From the NCBI RefSeq assembly GCF_003576645.1, contig NC_044918.1, forward strand, positions 26,188,562 through 26,252,561: a stretch of DNA of 64,000 bases. The letters are read 5' to 3'. Position numbers and translations under genes: made by a program. The notes beneath the pieces are model-generated. The model did no database searches, was not told where the DNA came from, and saw only the letters and a list, made by a program, of their open reading frames with translations. This DNA comes from Ipomoea triloba (lineage: Eukaryota; Streptophyta; Magnoliopsida; Solanales; Convolvulaceae). How positions within the stretch are numbered: the stretch's first letter is position 1; every line of letters starts with the position of its first letter. Of this stretch, positions 23,656 to 35,416 are shown one piece after another.

Positions 23656-23917
23656 CTCCTTATGAGTCACTCTATAATTTTTTCAAAGTTATTTATTTTC
23701 ATATAGATTATGGGTAAATTGGTCACCTTAATTACTCTGAATTAATAAAGAAAGTTCGTATATACTAAAAATTAGAATATCAGAAGTGATTAATAGAGAG
23801 TGATAATGGTAAGGTTTTTAGCATGGTCCTTTCAGATAATATATAATTTGACACCAAATTTAAAAAATTAATTCTGTTGCTCCATTGATGCATGGAGCCA
23901 ATTCGTACGTGGTAAAA

Positions 23918-24218
23918 GTTAGGCAAAATTACACTTTTCGTCACTAAGTTATATGGTAATTGTAAATTTTGTTTTTAATACTCACTTTTCATCCTTAAGT
24001 TATCATTGACGTTATATTTTTTGTCCCTTTATTAATAAAACATTAGGGATGAAATTTACAATTTTAGTATAACACATGGACGAAAAGTGAACACAAAAGG
24101 ACAAAAAGTACAATACCAATAATAACTTAGAGACGAAAATTGAACATGACCAACACTTAGAGACGAATTCTACAATTACCCTATAACTTAAGAACGAGAA
24201 CTAACATTTTTTCCTAAA
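23918..24218. mobile_element. Fold-back MITE, family shared with MYB intron 2 (copy 1)
   Basis: Its two arms are inverted copies around ACTTTTCGTC.CTAAGTTATA and GGTAATTGTA. The same sequence family occurs in the second intron of the MYB gene (61119-61422). Non-coding; the target duplication is not clear. Confidence 0.6.
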
Positions 24219-25204
24219 AGTGATGAAGAATCACCCTCAACGTTGATTTTAATTAATTAACTTGATTAATTACCAAATAACTTCACCTACTTCCCATTCC
24301 TGACGAGACTGCGGCAGTGCATACGCAGGTAGGTAACCGGTAAACTAATTATATATACAGCCTTCCAACTTCCAACGTACTCAACTTCGGACATCACTAC
24401 CAAATTGCTACCATAATCCCTTGCATTACTTCAATTCCTCACACCCAACTCTAATATTAATTTCACTAATAATTATCATATATTTATTGGCGCCCTAAAC
24501 TTGTTGTTCATCTCTTCTCTTTACCCACTACATCATATCCGGTGTACGATATCCATTGAAAATGGTTGTTAGGAACAACACCAAATGGGGTACCCACCAA
24601 ATGCTCTTCTTAATATCTTATATTTTATATTATAATAAAATAAACCAAGGGTGGCAAAATGCCCACTAGTTTATTTTTTCTTTTGTAATTAACGTTTATC
24701 TTAAACACCAGATTTACGATCCTTTTTTTTTTTTTTAATTATTATTATTTTTTTATTTTGTATTGTGTTACGTACAAATATTTTAGTTTTGTTGTTTATT
24801 TAGTTTTGACGGTAAGTTCAAATATAATTAGAATTGAATCATACAATATCAAATTATAGTTTCAATTTCAAAACATGTGGTTCTCTTTGGTGTGATTTTT
24901 TAGTTTAAATTCTTTTTAGGATAAAAATATTTAAAAAATTTTACATGATAATCCTAAAATAGATAATTCTTAGTCAAAAAATTACAATTTTGATTCTTAA
25001 CTATAGCAGTAATCGATATCCTAGTTTCAACTACATGATAATCAATTTGGTTTGAACTTAATGGTTCTAACTAAATTTGGTCCTTAGCTATCAATTTTTT
25101 TCACATTTAAGTGTATACCTATCAAATTTCTATAACATTTGATCCATCAGATCAATTTTCCTGCCAACCTTAACTAGGATTTCCCACATGATAGTTGATG
25201 GATG
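24219..25204. other. AT-rich intergenic region
   Basis: No gene is seen. A TATATATA-rich segment at about 24350 followed by CA-rich sequence could be an old promoter or LTR fragment, but nothing identifies it. Confidence 0.4.
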
Positions 25205-25371
25205 GGTACAAGGCGTAGCTGAATGGTCACTCCCTAGCCAGTTGGATCCTCCTCTTAACAACTGGTCGAAACAATGGGTTTCGGCTTGGGGCGAGTCGTA
25301 GGCAGTCCTGGGAAGCTACTAGACTATATAGGCGATGTGGGGCTCATTTTAATTAACGATTTTTTTTTTTT
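25205..25371 (+). mobile_element. Probable tRNA-derived SINE with T-run tail
   Basis: An A-box-like GTAGCTGAATGG at 25215-25226 and a B-box-like GGTCGAAAC at 25264-25272 are at tRNA-like distance. About 85 bp of unrelated sequence and a 12-base T run at 25360-25371 follow. Some plant SINE families end in T runs. No target duplication was found. Confidence 0.45.
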
Positions 25372-25384
25372 GAAATCATGTTTA

Positions 25385-25491
25385 CCTTTTCGGCCGGTCT
25401 GTGTATTTGTGTTAATATTCTGTGTATTCTTTGAAGGCATTCTGTGTATTGTAGACTATGATTCTGTGTAATCATGTTAGGCATACGTAAA
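25385..25491. repeat. TTCTGTGTATT repeat tract, left part
   Basis: Several spaced copies of TTCTGTGTATT occur here. The tract continues at 28519-28935 on the other side of LTR element D, which inserted into it. Confidence 0.7.
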
Positions 25492-25926
25492 TGACAGAGT
25501 AATCAGGCTAGCAGCACCCGACCCGGAACCATTGGCAAGACCTTGTCCAAGATAGTTGCTGTTCAAACTACCCAAGACACCTCACTCCTCAGCATCAATG
25601 CGCAACGGTTCAGCTCCTCAGCATTGATGACCAACGTTCAGCTCCTCAATGTTCAAGCTCCTCAGCATTGACACCCAACGTTCAGCTCAAGGTATTAATG
25701 CTCAACGGCTTCTCAGCCCTTGGCATTAACGCTCCGTTACTGAGCTGAAGGAGAGAAAAAGGCTCACAACACTTGTTGAAAGGGACACTTCTTACGACAC
25801 TTGAACTTAGACAAAACACATTCTGAACTCACTTGTACACTGAGCACTACGCTCAATACTGTATACAAACATTCAAGTACTCAATAATACTCAGATTACA
25901 TACCCGGTAACACATTATTACCGTCA
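25492..25926 (+). repeat. 5' LTR of element D
   Basis: TG...CA-bounded 435-bp LTR, indistinguishable by eye from the 3' LTR. It has internal short repeats of TTCAGCTCCTCAGCATTGA type. Confidence 0.9.
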
Positions 25927-26104
25927 TTGGTGCTTTCATTGAGAGCCGGGATCATATCTCAGACAAACTTCACACATCACAAACACTTCTATGGCATCGC
26001 CTTCTTCAAGCAGTGTCATGCTCATCAAGTGGCGTTCGCCTCCTGCTCATCAAGCCACACTTTTCACAAATCACAAAACACCCAGCTCATCTCATCACTG
26101 TCGA

Positions 26105-26265
26105 TGGTGCAATCCAGATCCAGCTCCCATGGTTCTCATCGAGTGAACAATGGTCATCACGGATCCAGCAGCTCTCATGGTTCTTATCGAGTGAACAATG
26201 GTCATCCCGAATCCAGCAACTCTCACGGTTTTCATCGAGTGAACAATGGTCACCCCTCGGGTGAT
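26105..26265. repeat. Tandem ATCGAGTGAACAATGGTCATC repeats in element D
   Basis: Three or more copies of a ~45-bp unit containing CGAGTGAACAATGGTCA. The period is a multiple of three, so all frames give repetitive peptides. No motif suggests a real product. Confidence 0.7.
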
Positions 26266-26404
26266 CTTCGTGGTCAGCTCAACAGTAACCGCGTGGGAGA
26301 TCACCGCAAGGGTGATCTCCGTAGCCAACTCAACAACAACCATGGGCCCTTCCTCCTCAAGTGCGTCCGCCTCCTTCACTTGTACGTTCACCTCTTGTAA
26401 GTAG

Positions 26405-26560
26405 TGGCGCTACCCAGTGAACGCTGCTCCCATCCAAGTAGTGGACTTACAAGCAGTGGCGTTACCCAGTGAACGCTGCTCCCATCCAAGCAGTGGACTT
26501 ACAAGCAGTGGCGTTATCAAGTGAACACTACTCCCATCCAAGCCGTGGACTTCCTCAAGT
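26405..26560. repeat. ~57-bp tandem repeats in element D
   Basis: Two to three copies of a unit around GCAGTGGCGTTACCCAGTG and CTGCTCCCATCCAAG. Confidence 0.65.
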
Positions 26561-27245
26561 GACGCTGCTTGCTGCTCCTCAAGCAGCGTCACCTCCTCGA
26601 GCAGCGCTACTTCTCGAACAGCGTCACCACCTCGAGCAGCGTCACCTGCTCGAGCGGCGTCACCACCTCGAGTAGAGTCACCACCTCGAGCAGCATCACC
26701 TCTTCGAGCAGTGAGTGGTGTCACCTCCTCAAGCGGCGCTGCTCCTCAAGCAGCGTCACCTCCTCAAGCGGTGAGTAGTGTTACCACCTCGAACAACGTC
26801 AACACCTCATGTGGTGTCACCTCCACGAGCGGCCTCACCAAGCTGGTGTCACCTCATCAAGTGGCGCTGCTCCTCAAGCAGTGTCACCTCATCAAGCGGG
26901 TGTCACCTCATCAAGCTGGTGTCACCTCATCAAGTGGCGCTGCTCCTCACGCAGCGTCACCTCATCAAGTGGTGTCACCTCCTCAAGTGGCGTCACCTCC
27001 ACGAGCAGTGTCACCACCGCGAGCAGCATCACCACCTCGAACAACGTCACCACCTCGAGCAGTGTCACCTGCTCGAGCGGCGTCACCACCTCGAGCAGAG
27101 TCACCACCTCGAGCAGCATCACCTCTTCGAGCGGTGAGTGGTGTCACCTCCTCGAGCAACTTCACCTCCTCAAGCGGCGCTGCTCCTCAAGCAGCATCAC
27201 CTCCTCAAGTGGTGAGTGGCGTCACCTCCCCGAGCAACGTCACCA
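26560..27245. repeat. Short-period CACCTCCTCGAGCAGCG repeat array in element D
   Basis: Roughly 690 bp of degenerate 9- to 18-bp units of the form CACCTCCTC(G/A)AGCRGCGT. Because unit lengths are multiples of three, several frames on both strands are open for 60-225 codons. I treat all of these as repeat artefacts. Confidence 0.8.
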
Positions 27246-27414
27246 ATAAATATGCCGAGGTCATCACCTCGGCCATTTTTCCGAGGTCCTCACCTCGACT
27301 AATTTTAGCCGAGGTCATCACCTCGGCCATGGTCGAGGCCCCATGCCTCGGCCACTGTGACCAAGGTCCCGCACCTCGGCCACAATGATAACAAATAAAA
27401 TAACTCTATTCCCT

Positions 27415-27850
27415 TATGGCCGGCACGAGATCCGATCTCGCTAGCTACCTGACGGGAGAGTGTTTTCCTGGGTCAAGCCAGATGCTTGATTTCAAAAACA
27501 CCACACTATAGTCCCTTAAGGCTGGCACGAGATCCGATCTCGCTAGCTACCCAACGGGAGAGTGTTTTTCTGAGCCCAGCCAAAGGCTTGGATTCAAAAA
27601 ACACCACACTCTAATCTCTTAAGGCCGGCACGAGATCTGATCTCGCTAGCTACCTGATGGGAGAGCGGATCTTTGATCGGACCTTCGATCGGTCGAGGTG
27701 AGCTCGCACGCAAAAACGTCTTGGATTAAAAAAACACCACACTCTAATCTCTTAAGGCCGGCACGAGATCCGATCTCGCTAGCTACCTGACGGGAGAGCG
27801 GATCTTTGATCGGACCTTCGATCGGTAGAGGTGAGCTCGCACGCAAAAAC
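27415..27850. repeat. Four ~100-135-bp tandem units in element D
   Basis: Each unit has GGCACGAGATCCGATCTCGC then TAGCTACCTGACGGGAGAG. Copies start near 27420, 27518, 27622 and 27757. The GAGATCCGATCTC core is itself palindromic. Confidence 0.75.
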
Positions 27851-28064
27851 GTAAAAAAAAAAAAAAATTGAAACTAGGTCGAGGCGTGGCCGACCTCGGC
27901 CACACCCAAGGCCGAGGCCGACCTCGGCCACACCCATGGCCGAGGCCCGACCTCTGCCACTCTTCAAAAAAAAAATAATAATAAAATAAAATAAAATAAA
28001 ATAAAATAACAATTTTTAGACGACACTTAATTACTCCCAAACCACCTCAATCACTCTCGTTGGC

Positions 28065-28083
28065 TAGGGAGTGGGGGGACTGG
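28065..28083 (+). other. Polypurine tract of element D
   Basis: AGGGAGTGGGGGGACTGG directly abuts the TG of the 3' LTR, the expected priming site for plus-strand DNA synthesis. Confidence 0.7.
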
Positions 28084-28518
28084 TGACAGAGTAATCAGGC
28101 TAGCAGCACCCGACCCGGAACCATTGGCAAGACCTTGTCCAAGATAGTTGCTGTTCAAACTACCCAAGACACCTCACTCCTCAGCATCAATGCGCAACGG
28201 TTCAGCTCCTCAGCATTGATGACCAACGTTCAGCTCCTCAATGTTCAAGCTCCTCAGCATTGACACCCAACGTTCAGCTCAAGGTATTAATGCTCAACGG
28301 CTTCTCAGCCCTTGGCATTAACGCTCCGTTACTGAGCTGAAGGAGAGAAAAAGGCTCACAACACTTGTTGAAAGGGACACTTCTTACGACACTTGAACTT
28401 AGACAAAACACATTCTGAACTCACTTGTACACTGAGCACTACGCTCAATACTGTATACAAACATTCAAGTACTCAATAATACTCAGATTACATACCCGGT
28501 AACACATTATTACCGTCA
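28084..28518 (+). repeat. 3' LTR of element D
   Basis: 435 bp, same sequence by eye as 25492-25926, followed by the duplication GTAAA. Confidence 0.9.
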
Positions 28519-28935
28519 GTAAACATAGTTTGTGACGTGTTTTGTGTATTCGAATGTTAGGAGGATGATTTCTGTGTAGTTGTGTCAATATTCTGTGTAT
28601 CCCCTGAAGTCATTCTGTGTATTCTAGACAAGGATTTTGTGTATTATTTATGTTAGTGATACTTAAACATAGGGGTGAGGTGTTTGTGTATTTGGTGTTT
28701 TCATTTTCTGTGTATTCTTTGAAGGCATTTTGTGTATTGTAGACTACGATTCTCTGTATTCATGTTAGGGGTACTTAAACATAGGTTGTGGCGTGTTTTG
28801 TATATTCGAATGTTAGGAGGATGATTTATGTGTAATTGTGTCAATATTCTGTGTATTCTAGATAAGGATTCTGTGTATTTCCTGAAGTCATTCTGTGTAT
28901 TCTAGACAAGGATTCTGTGTATTACTTGAAGTCAT
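28519..28935. repeat. TTCTGTGTATT repeat tract, right part
   Basis: More than ten copies of (A)TTCTGTGTATT with spacers such as CTAGACAAGG and TGAAGTCA, arranged in a higher-order repeat of roughly 260 bp. This is the continuation of 25385-25491. Confidence 0.75.
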
Positions 28936-29370
28936 TCCGTCTAGTCACCCGCCCACTAACATAAACAACACGGCGTCGTTTTGGACCAGGGTCCCTGGTC
29001 CACGATATAACGATTGCCAGCGCACATAGGTGCAAGATATATTGTGCTAATTCGCGATGTAATAGGACTAGGTCACCTATTCTTAATGTGATAAGGTCTC
29101 CCAATGCGAAACATCTTAGGATTTAGCTTCCTTATACGACTTTGAGTCATCTTTTATAAATATCTCATCCTAAGGGGTAAAACGGATCCAATTTTTTCAT
29201 AATATATAAAAAATAAATATTTTCTTTATATTTTCTCCATACATGTTTTTATTAATGATAGTATTGGCCCGCAGTCGATTACCCATTAGTTGTAAAACCA
29301 ACATTATGTTAGTTATTTGAAAAAGCATTTATGTTATTTGAATTTGAGTAACATGTAGACTACGCAATTA
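28936..29370. other. Intergenic stretch with a MITE-like terminus
   Basis: At 28984-29011 there is TGGACCAGGGTCC...GGTCCACGATATAACG, which in complement resembles the ends of the palindromic MITEs at 19664 and 21888. The TTCTGTGTATT tract may therefore be the interior of a larger relative. I see no gene in the rest. Confidence 0.35.
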
Positions 29371-29380
29371 AATATAATAG

Positions 29381-29975
29381 GAGCAAATACCAATTTTGGT
29401 CCCACGAGTATTAGCAAAATGACAGTTTTGGTCTACATGTTTAATTCCTATCAATTTTCATCAACGACTATTGTTTTAGTACCAATTTTCATACACGACT
29501 ATTGTTTTAATGTCAAAATTCATCACATTGGTTACCACTCCGTTTAAGATATGCCGAAGTATGAAATTATTAAGGATATTTTTGTAATTTTCAAATTAAG
29601 ATCCCAAATTGAGCATGTATAAATAGATTTAAGCCATAAGATCGATCACAAATCACCGTTCTCATCTTCAAATTAAGGTAGGATGAGGAGAACTGCGAAT
29701 TGTGATCGATCTTAAGGCTTAAATCTCATTATTATATTCATGCTTAAATGGGGCTCTTAAGTTGAAAATGACAAAAATAACATTAAAATTTTTAAATTTT
29801 ACCATGTCTTAAACGACTCAGTGACCGGCTTGATATATTTTGGCACTAAAACAATAGTCGTGGATGAAAATTGGTACTAAAACAATAATCGTAGATAAAA
29901 ATTGGTAGAAAATAAACATGTAGACCAAAACCGTCATTTTGTTAATACTCGTAGGACCAAAATATATATTTGCTC
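29381..29975. mobile_element. Mutator-like fold-back MITE with 10-bp direct repeats
   Basis: Termini GAGCAAATA and TTTGCTC belong to inverted arms of about 130 bp that include TTTTGGTCC and GACTATTGTTTTAGTACCAA blocks. AATATAATAG occurs at 29371-29380 and 29976-29985. An 8- to 10-bp duplication with long arms fits a Mutator-like non-autonomous element. Non-coding. Confidence 0.8.
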
Positions 29976-29985
29976 AATATAATAG

Positions 29986-30313
29986 TATTAATGTTAGTGT
30001 TGGATACAAATCAATAGATTTGGTCAAAAAATTCACCAAAAAGATTAAATGTAACAAAAATATAATTTAATCATCATACACCAAATGTAAAAAAATTGAT
30101 TAATAAGAACCAAATTTATAAGAGATACAATGTTAGAAACCAAAAGCTAAAAAAAAATCTAAATTTTAACATAATGATTTTTACTAAACAAAAATATCAT
30201 CTCAACAGTACAATATTAAATATCAAAACTTAAGAAACTATATTTAACCTTCCACCGGCCATGCAAATTTAAAAATATCAAAGTCTAGTCCACCACAACT
30301 TTCTTCTATCAAT

Positions 30314-30363
<50 letters not shown>

Positions 30364-30639
30364 TTAAATTGATAATTATGGACCCCACCAAGATTATTGA
30401 GTTGAATTGGTAGGGTTAGCTACTTACTGTTTTCCACACCCAAAAGAAAAAAGAAAAAAGAAAAAAGAAGCATTGACTTGAGTAAGTGGAGTGAGTTGTT
30501 GCATTTCTTCTAGAAACTTAAAAAAAAAAAACTATAATATATATGATGCATGAAGTGGGAAGAGTGGGAAAAAGGGAAACCTTGGAAATCGTAATATATT
30601 ATATTAAAAATTAATTAATTAATAATAAAATAAGAGAAA
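29986..30639. other. AT-rich intergenic region with (AT)n
   Basis: No gene is seen. It holds an (AT)n microsatellite at about 30315-30358 and an AAAGAAAAAAG repeat near 30443-30466. Confidence 0.5.
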
Positions 30640-32790
30640 TAGAGTTGGGTGTATGAATTGTATTGAATGAGATGAGTCCAAATGTACAGATTACAGGGAT
30701 ATATACAGTGAGAGAGTCACATGAAAATTGGAATAGGAAAATCACAAGGAGACTAGGATAGGTAGTCATAATCTGACTCAAATACATAGATTGAGTCCTA
30801 ATACTCCCCTCAAGCAAATGGTAAGCTAGTAACCTGTAGTTTGTATCTAAGAAAAGAAAATCTAGGATCAGGCAGAGGTTTAGTAAAAATATCAGCAAGT
30901 TGATCTTTGGTTGAAATAAAATTAACTTGAATTTCTCCATAAGCAACCCTGTCTCTAACAAAGTAATAGTCAATCTCTACATGTTTGGTGCGAGCATGGA
31001 AGATAGGATTTGAGCACATATATGTAGCACCTAGATTATCACACTACAATTTTGGAACATAAATACTTGGAACTTTGATCTCACGTAGTAGCGAAATAAT
31101 TCATATCACTTCAGCACAAACATCTGCTAGAGATCTATATTCTGCCTCTGTAGAAGATCTTGCAATAGTTCTTTGTTTCTTGCAAACCCAAGACACTAGA
31201 TTTGTCCCAAAAAACATAGTAGCCACTAGTAGATTTACGATCTTAAGGACACCCAGCCCAATCAGAATCAGAGAATGCATGTATCTCTTTAGACACTGAG
31301 TTTCTTATTCGTAGACCAAAGGTAAGAGTTCCTTTAACATACCTCAGAACTCGTTTCAGTTGTTCCCATTGTGAAGCTGTAGGAGCATGCATTTGTTGGC
31401 AGAGTTGATTGACTACAAAGGATACATCAGAGCGTGTGATTGTAAGGTATTGCAGTGCCCCAGCCAGACTCCTGTACCGCGTAGGATCATCATACAAATA
31501 TGTATTAAAGGTAACTGACTTTGTATCAGGAATAGGAGTAGACAAATGTTTGCATTCAGCCATTCCAGCACGTTTCAAAATATCATTCATATAACAAGCT
31601 TGAGAGAGTAGAATACCATCATCATATTTAACAATCTCAATGCCAAGGAAAAACCCATGTTCGCCCAGATCCCTGATCTTGAAGGCAGCAAACAACTTAG
31701 AAAGTAGATGAGCTACTAGATTCTAATCACTTCCCATCACAAGGATATCATCCACATAAACCAAAAAATATACATAAGCTGAATCTTGAAAATAATAAAA
31801 TAATGAGAGATATGTCTTTGATGCTTCAAACTCAACAGATAAATTAAAAACATGTATAAACGATTAACCAAGCTCTAGGGACTGTTTTAATCCATACAAA
31901 GAGCGTTTTAACAAGCATACATGATTGGGAAACTAAACATTAATGTAACCTGGTGGCTACTTCATATATACAGTTGCAGTCAAATTTTGATTCAGAAAAG
32001 TATTAGAACATCAAGCTTCCTGATAACCCAACCAGAGGAAATAGCTAAAGACAATAATAATCTGGCAATAGTGGGTTTGACCACAGGGATGAATGTATCA
32101 AAGAAGTCCTGACCTAGAACCTAATTAAAACCTTTTGCTACTAACCTAGCCTTGTGTTTCTCAGTTGTACCATCAGCCTTTCGTTTTGTGTGAAAGACTC
32201 ATCTGCATCTAATGACATTCATATCAAATCTAGAAGGAACAAGACACCATGTCTGATTTTGAAGAAGAGCATTGAATTCTTGATCCATTGTCTCACGCTA
32301 TTCGGTGTGCTTAACTGCTTGAGTGTAACAAGTGGGTTCAGTAGGACAAACCTGAGTAGTTAAAGCTGTTTGGGGAGCTTAAGGCTGGCTCTGAATAGTC
32401 ATGGCATGAGTGTGAGCTGATGACCGAGCAGATCTACCACATGGGCGGCCACGTGGGCGAGGAACAGTTGTAGGAGGTAGAGATGGTGATAATGTGGTAG
32501 GGATGTTACACTTCATCACATATTTAGCCCATGGTGTATCACAAGTTTCCGGCACCTCCTGCAAGGGAGATTTAGTTGCAAAGAGAAAAACCCTTCATCA
32601 AACCTGACATGCCTGCATACACAGATTTCATTAGTTTGTAAGTCCATGCATATATACCTCCTAAAAGACTCTGGTAACCTAGAAAGACACAAGGAGAGGA
32701 CTTATAGTCCATTTTATGACGATTATAGGGCCTTAAGTGACGATAACTAGGACACCCAAAAATCATTTTCTCTAAACTCCTATTTTATTA
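30640..32790 (-). pseudogene. 5'-truncated Ty1/copia retrotransposon fragment
   Basis: Read on the minus strand from 32766 down: an integrase C-terminal segment (GCxxYxxLRPYN.HK, CVFLGY), a linker, and RT starting near 32112 with FxPVVKPTIARLLLSLA. The catalytic YVDD box follows in the complement of about 31745-31765. The region 31695-31243 carries the RT-RNase H connection ([37 protein letters not shown]). RNase H ends with HARTKHVEIDYYFVRD and FTKPLP near 30850. The tail at 30797-30810 is a polypurine tract (GAGGGGAG in complement), followed by part of a 3' LTR. Stops and frameshifts occur throughout, and gag, protease and most of integrase are missing, so the copy is dead. Confidence 0.85.
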
Positions 32791-32958
32791 AGCTTTTAAA
32801 ATAAAATTATATATGTAATTTAATTTTCTACAAGAAATTTTTGTCAAGCAAGGGTATAATTAAATATTTTTAACTCCTTATTTTAAATGATTTGATATGA
32901 GACATTTATATATTTGTTTAAGGTTTTAAAGGTCTTAATTAAAGGATAAAATTATTTA

Positions 32959-33479
32959 GAGTCATTTACATTTTTGGTCCTACTGTTATTGGGGCATTGC
33001 CAATTTTAGTTCACTTCATTAATTTTTACCACATTACGGCCAGTCTTATTTAGTTCTTGCCACTTTTAGTCCACCGTTAAAATTTTCATCAAATAACTGT
33101 CCAAAATAGGGATATTTTGGTCTTTTCATGCTTTGGTCATCTCCTTGACCCTTTGTAGTGGTTTTCGTTACACATTTTCATCCAATGAAGAGGTCCAGCG
33201 AAAGCCATGGATTTGTAATGTGGCTCACATGGCTTCCGCCGGACCTCTTCATTCGATGAAAATGTGTAACGAAAACTACTACAAAGGGTCAAGGAGATGA
33301 CCAAAGCATAAAAAGACGAAAAATACCCTTGTTTTGGATGACCATTTATCAAAAATTTTAACGGTGGACTAAAAATGACAAGAACTAAATAAGACTGGCT
33401 ATAATGTGGCAAAAATTAATGAAGTGGACTAAAATTGGCAATGCTCCTATAACGATAGGACCAAAAATGGAAATGACTC
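32959..33479. mobile_element. Mutator-like fold-back MITE with 9-bp duplication
   Basis: A nearly perfect palindrome of about 520 bp: the left arm starts GAGTCATTTACATTTTTGG and the right arm is its inverse. The flanks AATTATTTA occur at 32950-32958 and 33480-33488, an exact 9-bp duplication as for Mutator-like elements. The arms extend almost to the centre near 33215. Non-coding. Confidence 0.85.
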
Positions 33480-33488
33480 AATTATTTA

Positions 33489-34744
33489 TCAAAATCTTGA
33501 CCCAAAAGGGTATATGAGATGAACTTGTGGACTTGATAGCCAAACTTTGACCCCAAACCTAATTTCAAACAAACCTATCTTATTTTAAAAATCTATTATA
33601 TCATTTTACACCCGAGTTTGACACAACTTTTGACCCAAAATTATAACCCGAAGTTTTAAATCGTAAAATGATCAAATTGCCCTTCCTAGCTGTGTAGACC
33701 TCTCCACCTAGGGCTTTGTGCCCCTATTTAAACACCACTATTCAATCTTTGCCTCTTCAATCCCTACCTTGTTCTTCCTCACAAACACTCTCCAGGAAAC
33801 TCTCATTCAACACAAAGGAGACAACCATATTAAGCTTTCCCCTTCATCTTCTCTTTTCCTTCATATCTCCCTTCATCTTCCTTCTTTCCTGATCTCTTTC
33901 ACTGTTATGAATGTGTGTATGTGCTTGTGTATGACAATAGTGTTGTACATGTTGATCTAGACATCTACGAGGTGAATGAAGTGGGCATCATTGAAGGTTA
34001 GAGGAGGGATTCGTGCTATTAGGCTAGCAAGCTTGAGGTATAACCCATTGCTTCTCAAAATCTACCATTTTTTCCATTAAAATGATATATGTTTGTTGAT
34101 ATTCTATGAAAATGTGGTTATGTGTATATTGTATGTCTTTGATTTGAGAATGAGGTGTTCGAGTGTGGTTTATGTGTATATTGATGTGGAATGATGAATG
34201 GAGGTTATATTGTTGTGGTGGAGAGGTTTGGAGATGATTTGAGGTGTCATTATGGTGATTTGCCGGTATAAAAATGTGCAGTGATGGACCTGCCTCTGTT
34301 ATGCGGTTGTCGTGAGAGGCTGGCCACAAGCTTGGGAAGCCCGTCGGCCACGCCCGCACGGCTTGGCAATGGTTTTATGTGTATATTGATGTGGAATGAT
34401 GAATCGAGGTTGTATTGTTGTGGTGGAGTGGTTTGGAGATGATTTGAGGTCTGGTTATGTTGATTTTCCAGTATATAGTACTTTAAAAATGTTTTAATTG
34501 TTTAAAGTGGGGTTTAATCCCTTAATCTCATAATTTACAACTTAAGTTCCTTCCGGTTAAAGTATATTAACTTCTTGAAACTATTTTCGTTTAATAAATT
34601 GTTTTATGGATTTGAAGGGTTATTTCTATTTACCAATATACATAGAAAATTATTAATACTTCGGGAAGGGTTTAAAATACTAAAACCTATAACTTACCAA
34701 TAAAACTCTATTTCTATGCGTGTATGTATGTATGTATGTATGTA
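33489..34744. other. Intergenic region with a ~105-bp direct repeat and (TGTA)n
   Basis: No gene is supported. A block at about 34160-34270 (TGTGTATATTGATGTGG, GGTTTGGAGATGATTTGAGG) is repeated at about 34373-34476. A promoter-like CCCCTATTTAAACACC lies at 33720. A TGTA microsatellite at 34721-34743 ends at the target site of element A. Confidence 0.45.
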
Positions 34745-34749
34745 TATAT

Positions 34750-35416
34750 TGATAAGTGCCAAAGATACTACCTTTTGTGTGGTATTTAAGAAACATATTG
34801 AGCTATAAATGGAGTCCCTTGTGCTTATTACATGTTTAGAGTAGCTCATTTTGATAAAAGATAGGCACATGGACTAGTTGTGGTTGGATTTGTGAAAGAT
34901 AGCACAAGCTGTAATTTTGAGGGCATTTCGGCGACAATTCGGTAGAATGAGCATATCTCGAGCTAGGAGTGTCCAAATGATGTGATTAAATTGTCCATGG
35001 AACGAAAACTTCAAGGTCTACAACCTTCAAGAAGATAGCAAAGGCAAATTCGGAACTCCATGACCCGTCCAGGAGTGGACATGACGTGGAAAAAGTCCAG
35101 GGCGAAAAAATAGCTATTTAAGCAAGGTTTTGTGGCTGATTTGGGGATCTAACTTTTACCCCATCTTCCCTAACCTTTTAGACTAGATTTTTACTTAAGG
35201 GAGAGCTTAGATTAGATTTTATTGAAGCCTGAAGATTTGTGGATTGCTTTGCTTTGATTTGGTAATTCCTAAACATTGATTTACATTTGATTTTAGATTT
35301 CAATTGCAATTCATTCTGATTATCAATTGAGTTTTTAGATCTACTTTGATTTCAATTCCTTGTTATGAATAGCTAGATTTACTTTGGAGATTAGATGCTT
35401 TAAACTAGAGATTACG
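34750..35416 (+). repeat. Element A 5' LTR, first part
   Basis: Matches the start of the LTR at 52793, for example GCCAAAGATACTACCTTTTG and the tract up to CTTTAAACTAGAGAT, where element B interrupts it. Confidence 0.8.

Larger units (their letters stand above)
25492..28518 (+). mobile_element. Element D: young non-autonomous LTR retrotransposon
   Basis: Two 435-bp LTRs (25492-25926 and 28084-28518) begin TGACAGAG and end TTACCGTCA. By eye I find no difference between them. The 5-bp duplication GTAAA lies at 25487-25491 and 28519-28523. The sequence after the 5' LTR, TTGGTGCTTTCATTGAGAG, is the likely primer-binding region; its tRNA is not identified. A polypurine tract at 28065-28083 (AGGGAGTGGGGGGACTGG) precedes the 3' LTR. 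The 2.16-kb interior consists mainly of tandem repeats and has no gag, protease, integrase, RT or RNase H motif. It must have been mobilised in trans, probably by a gypsy-type relative. Confidence 0.9.

Noticed and set aside
26711..27388. 225-codon open frame in element D
   Set aside because: It lies wholly in short tandem repeats of frame-neutral length. Equally long frames exist in other phases and on the other strand, and no motif is recognisable.
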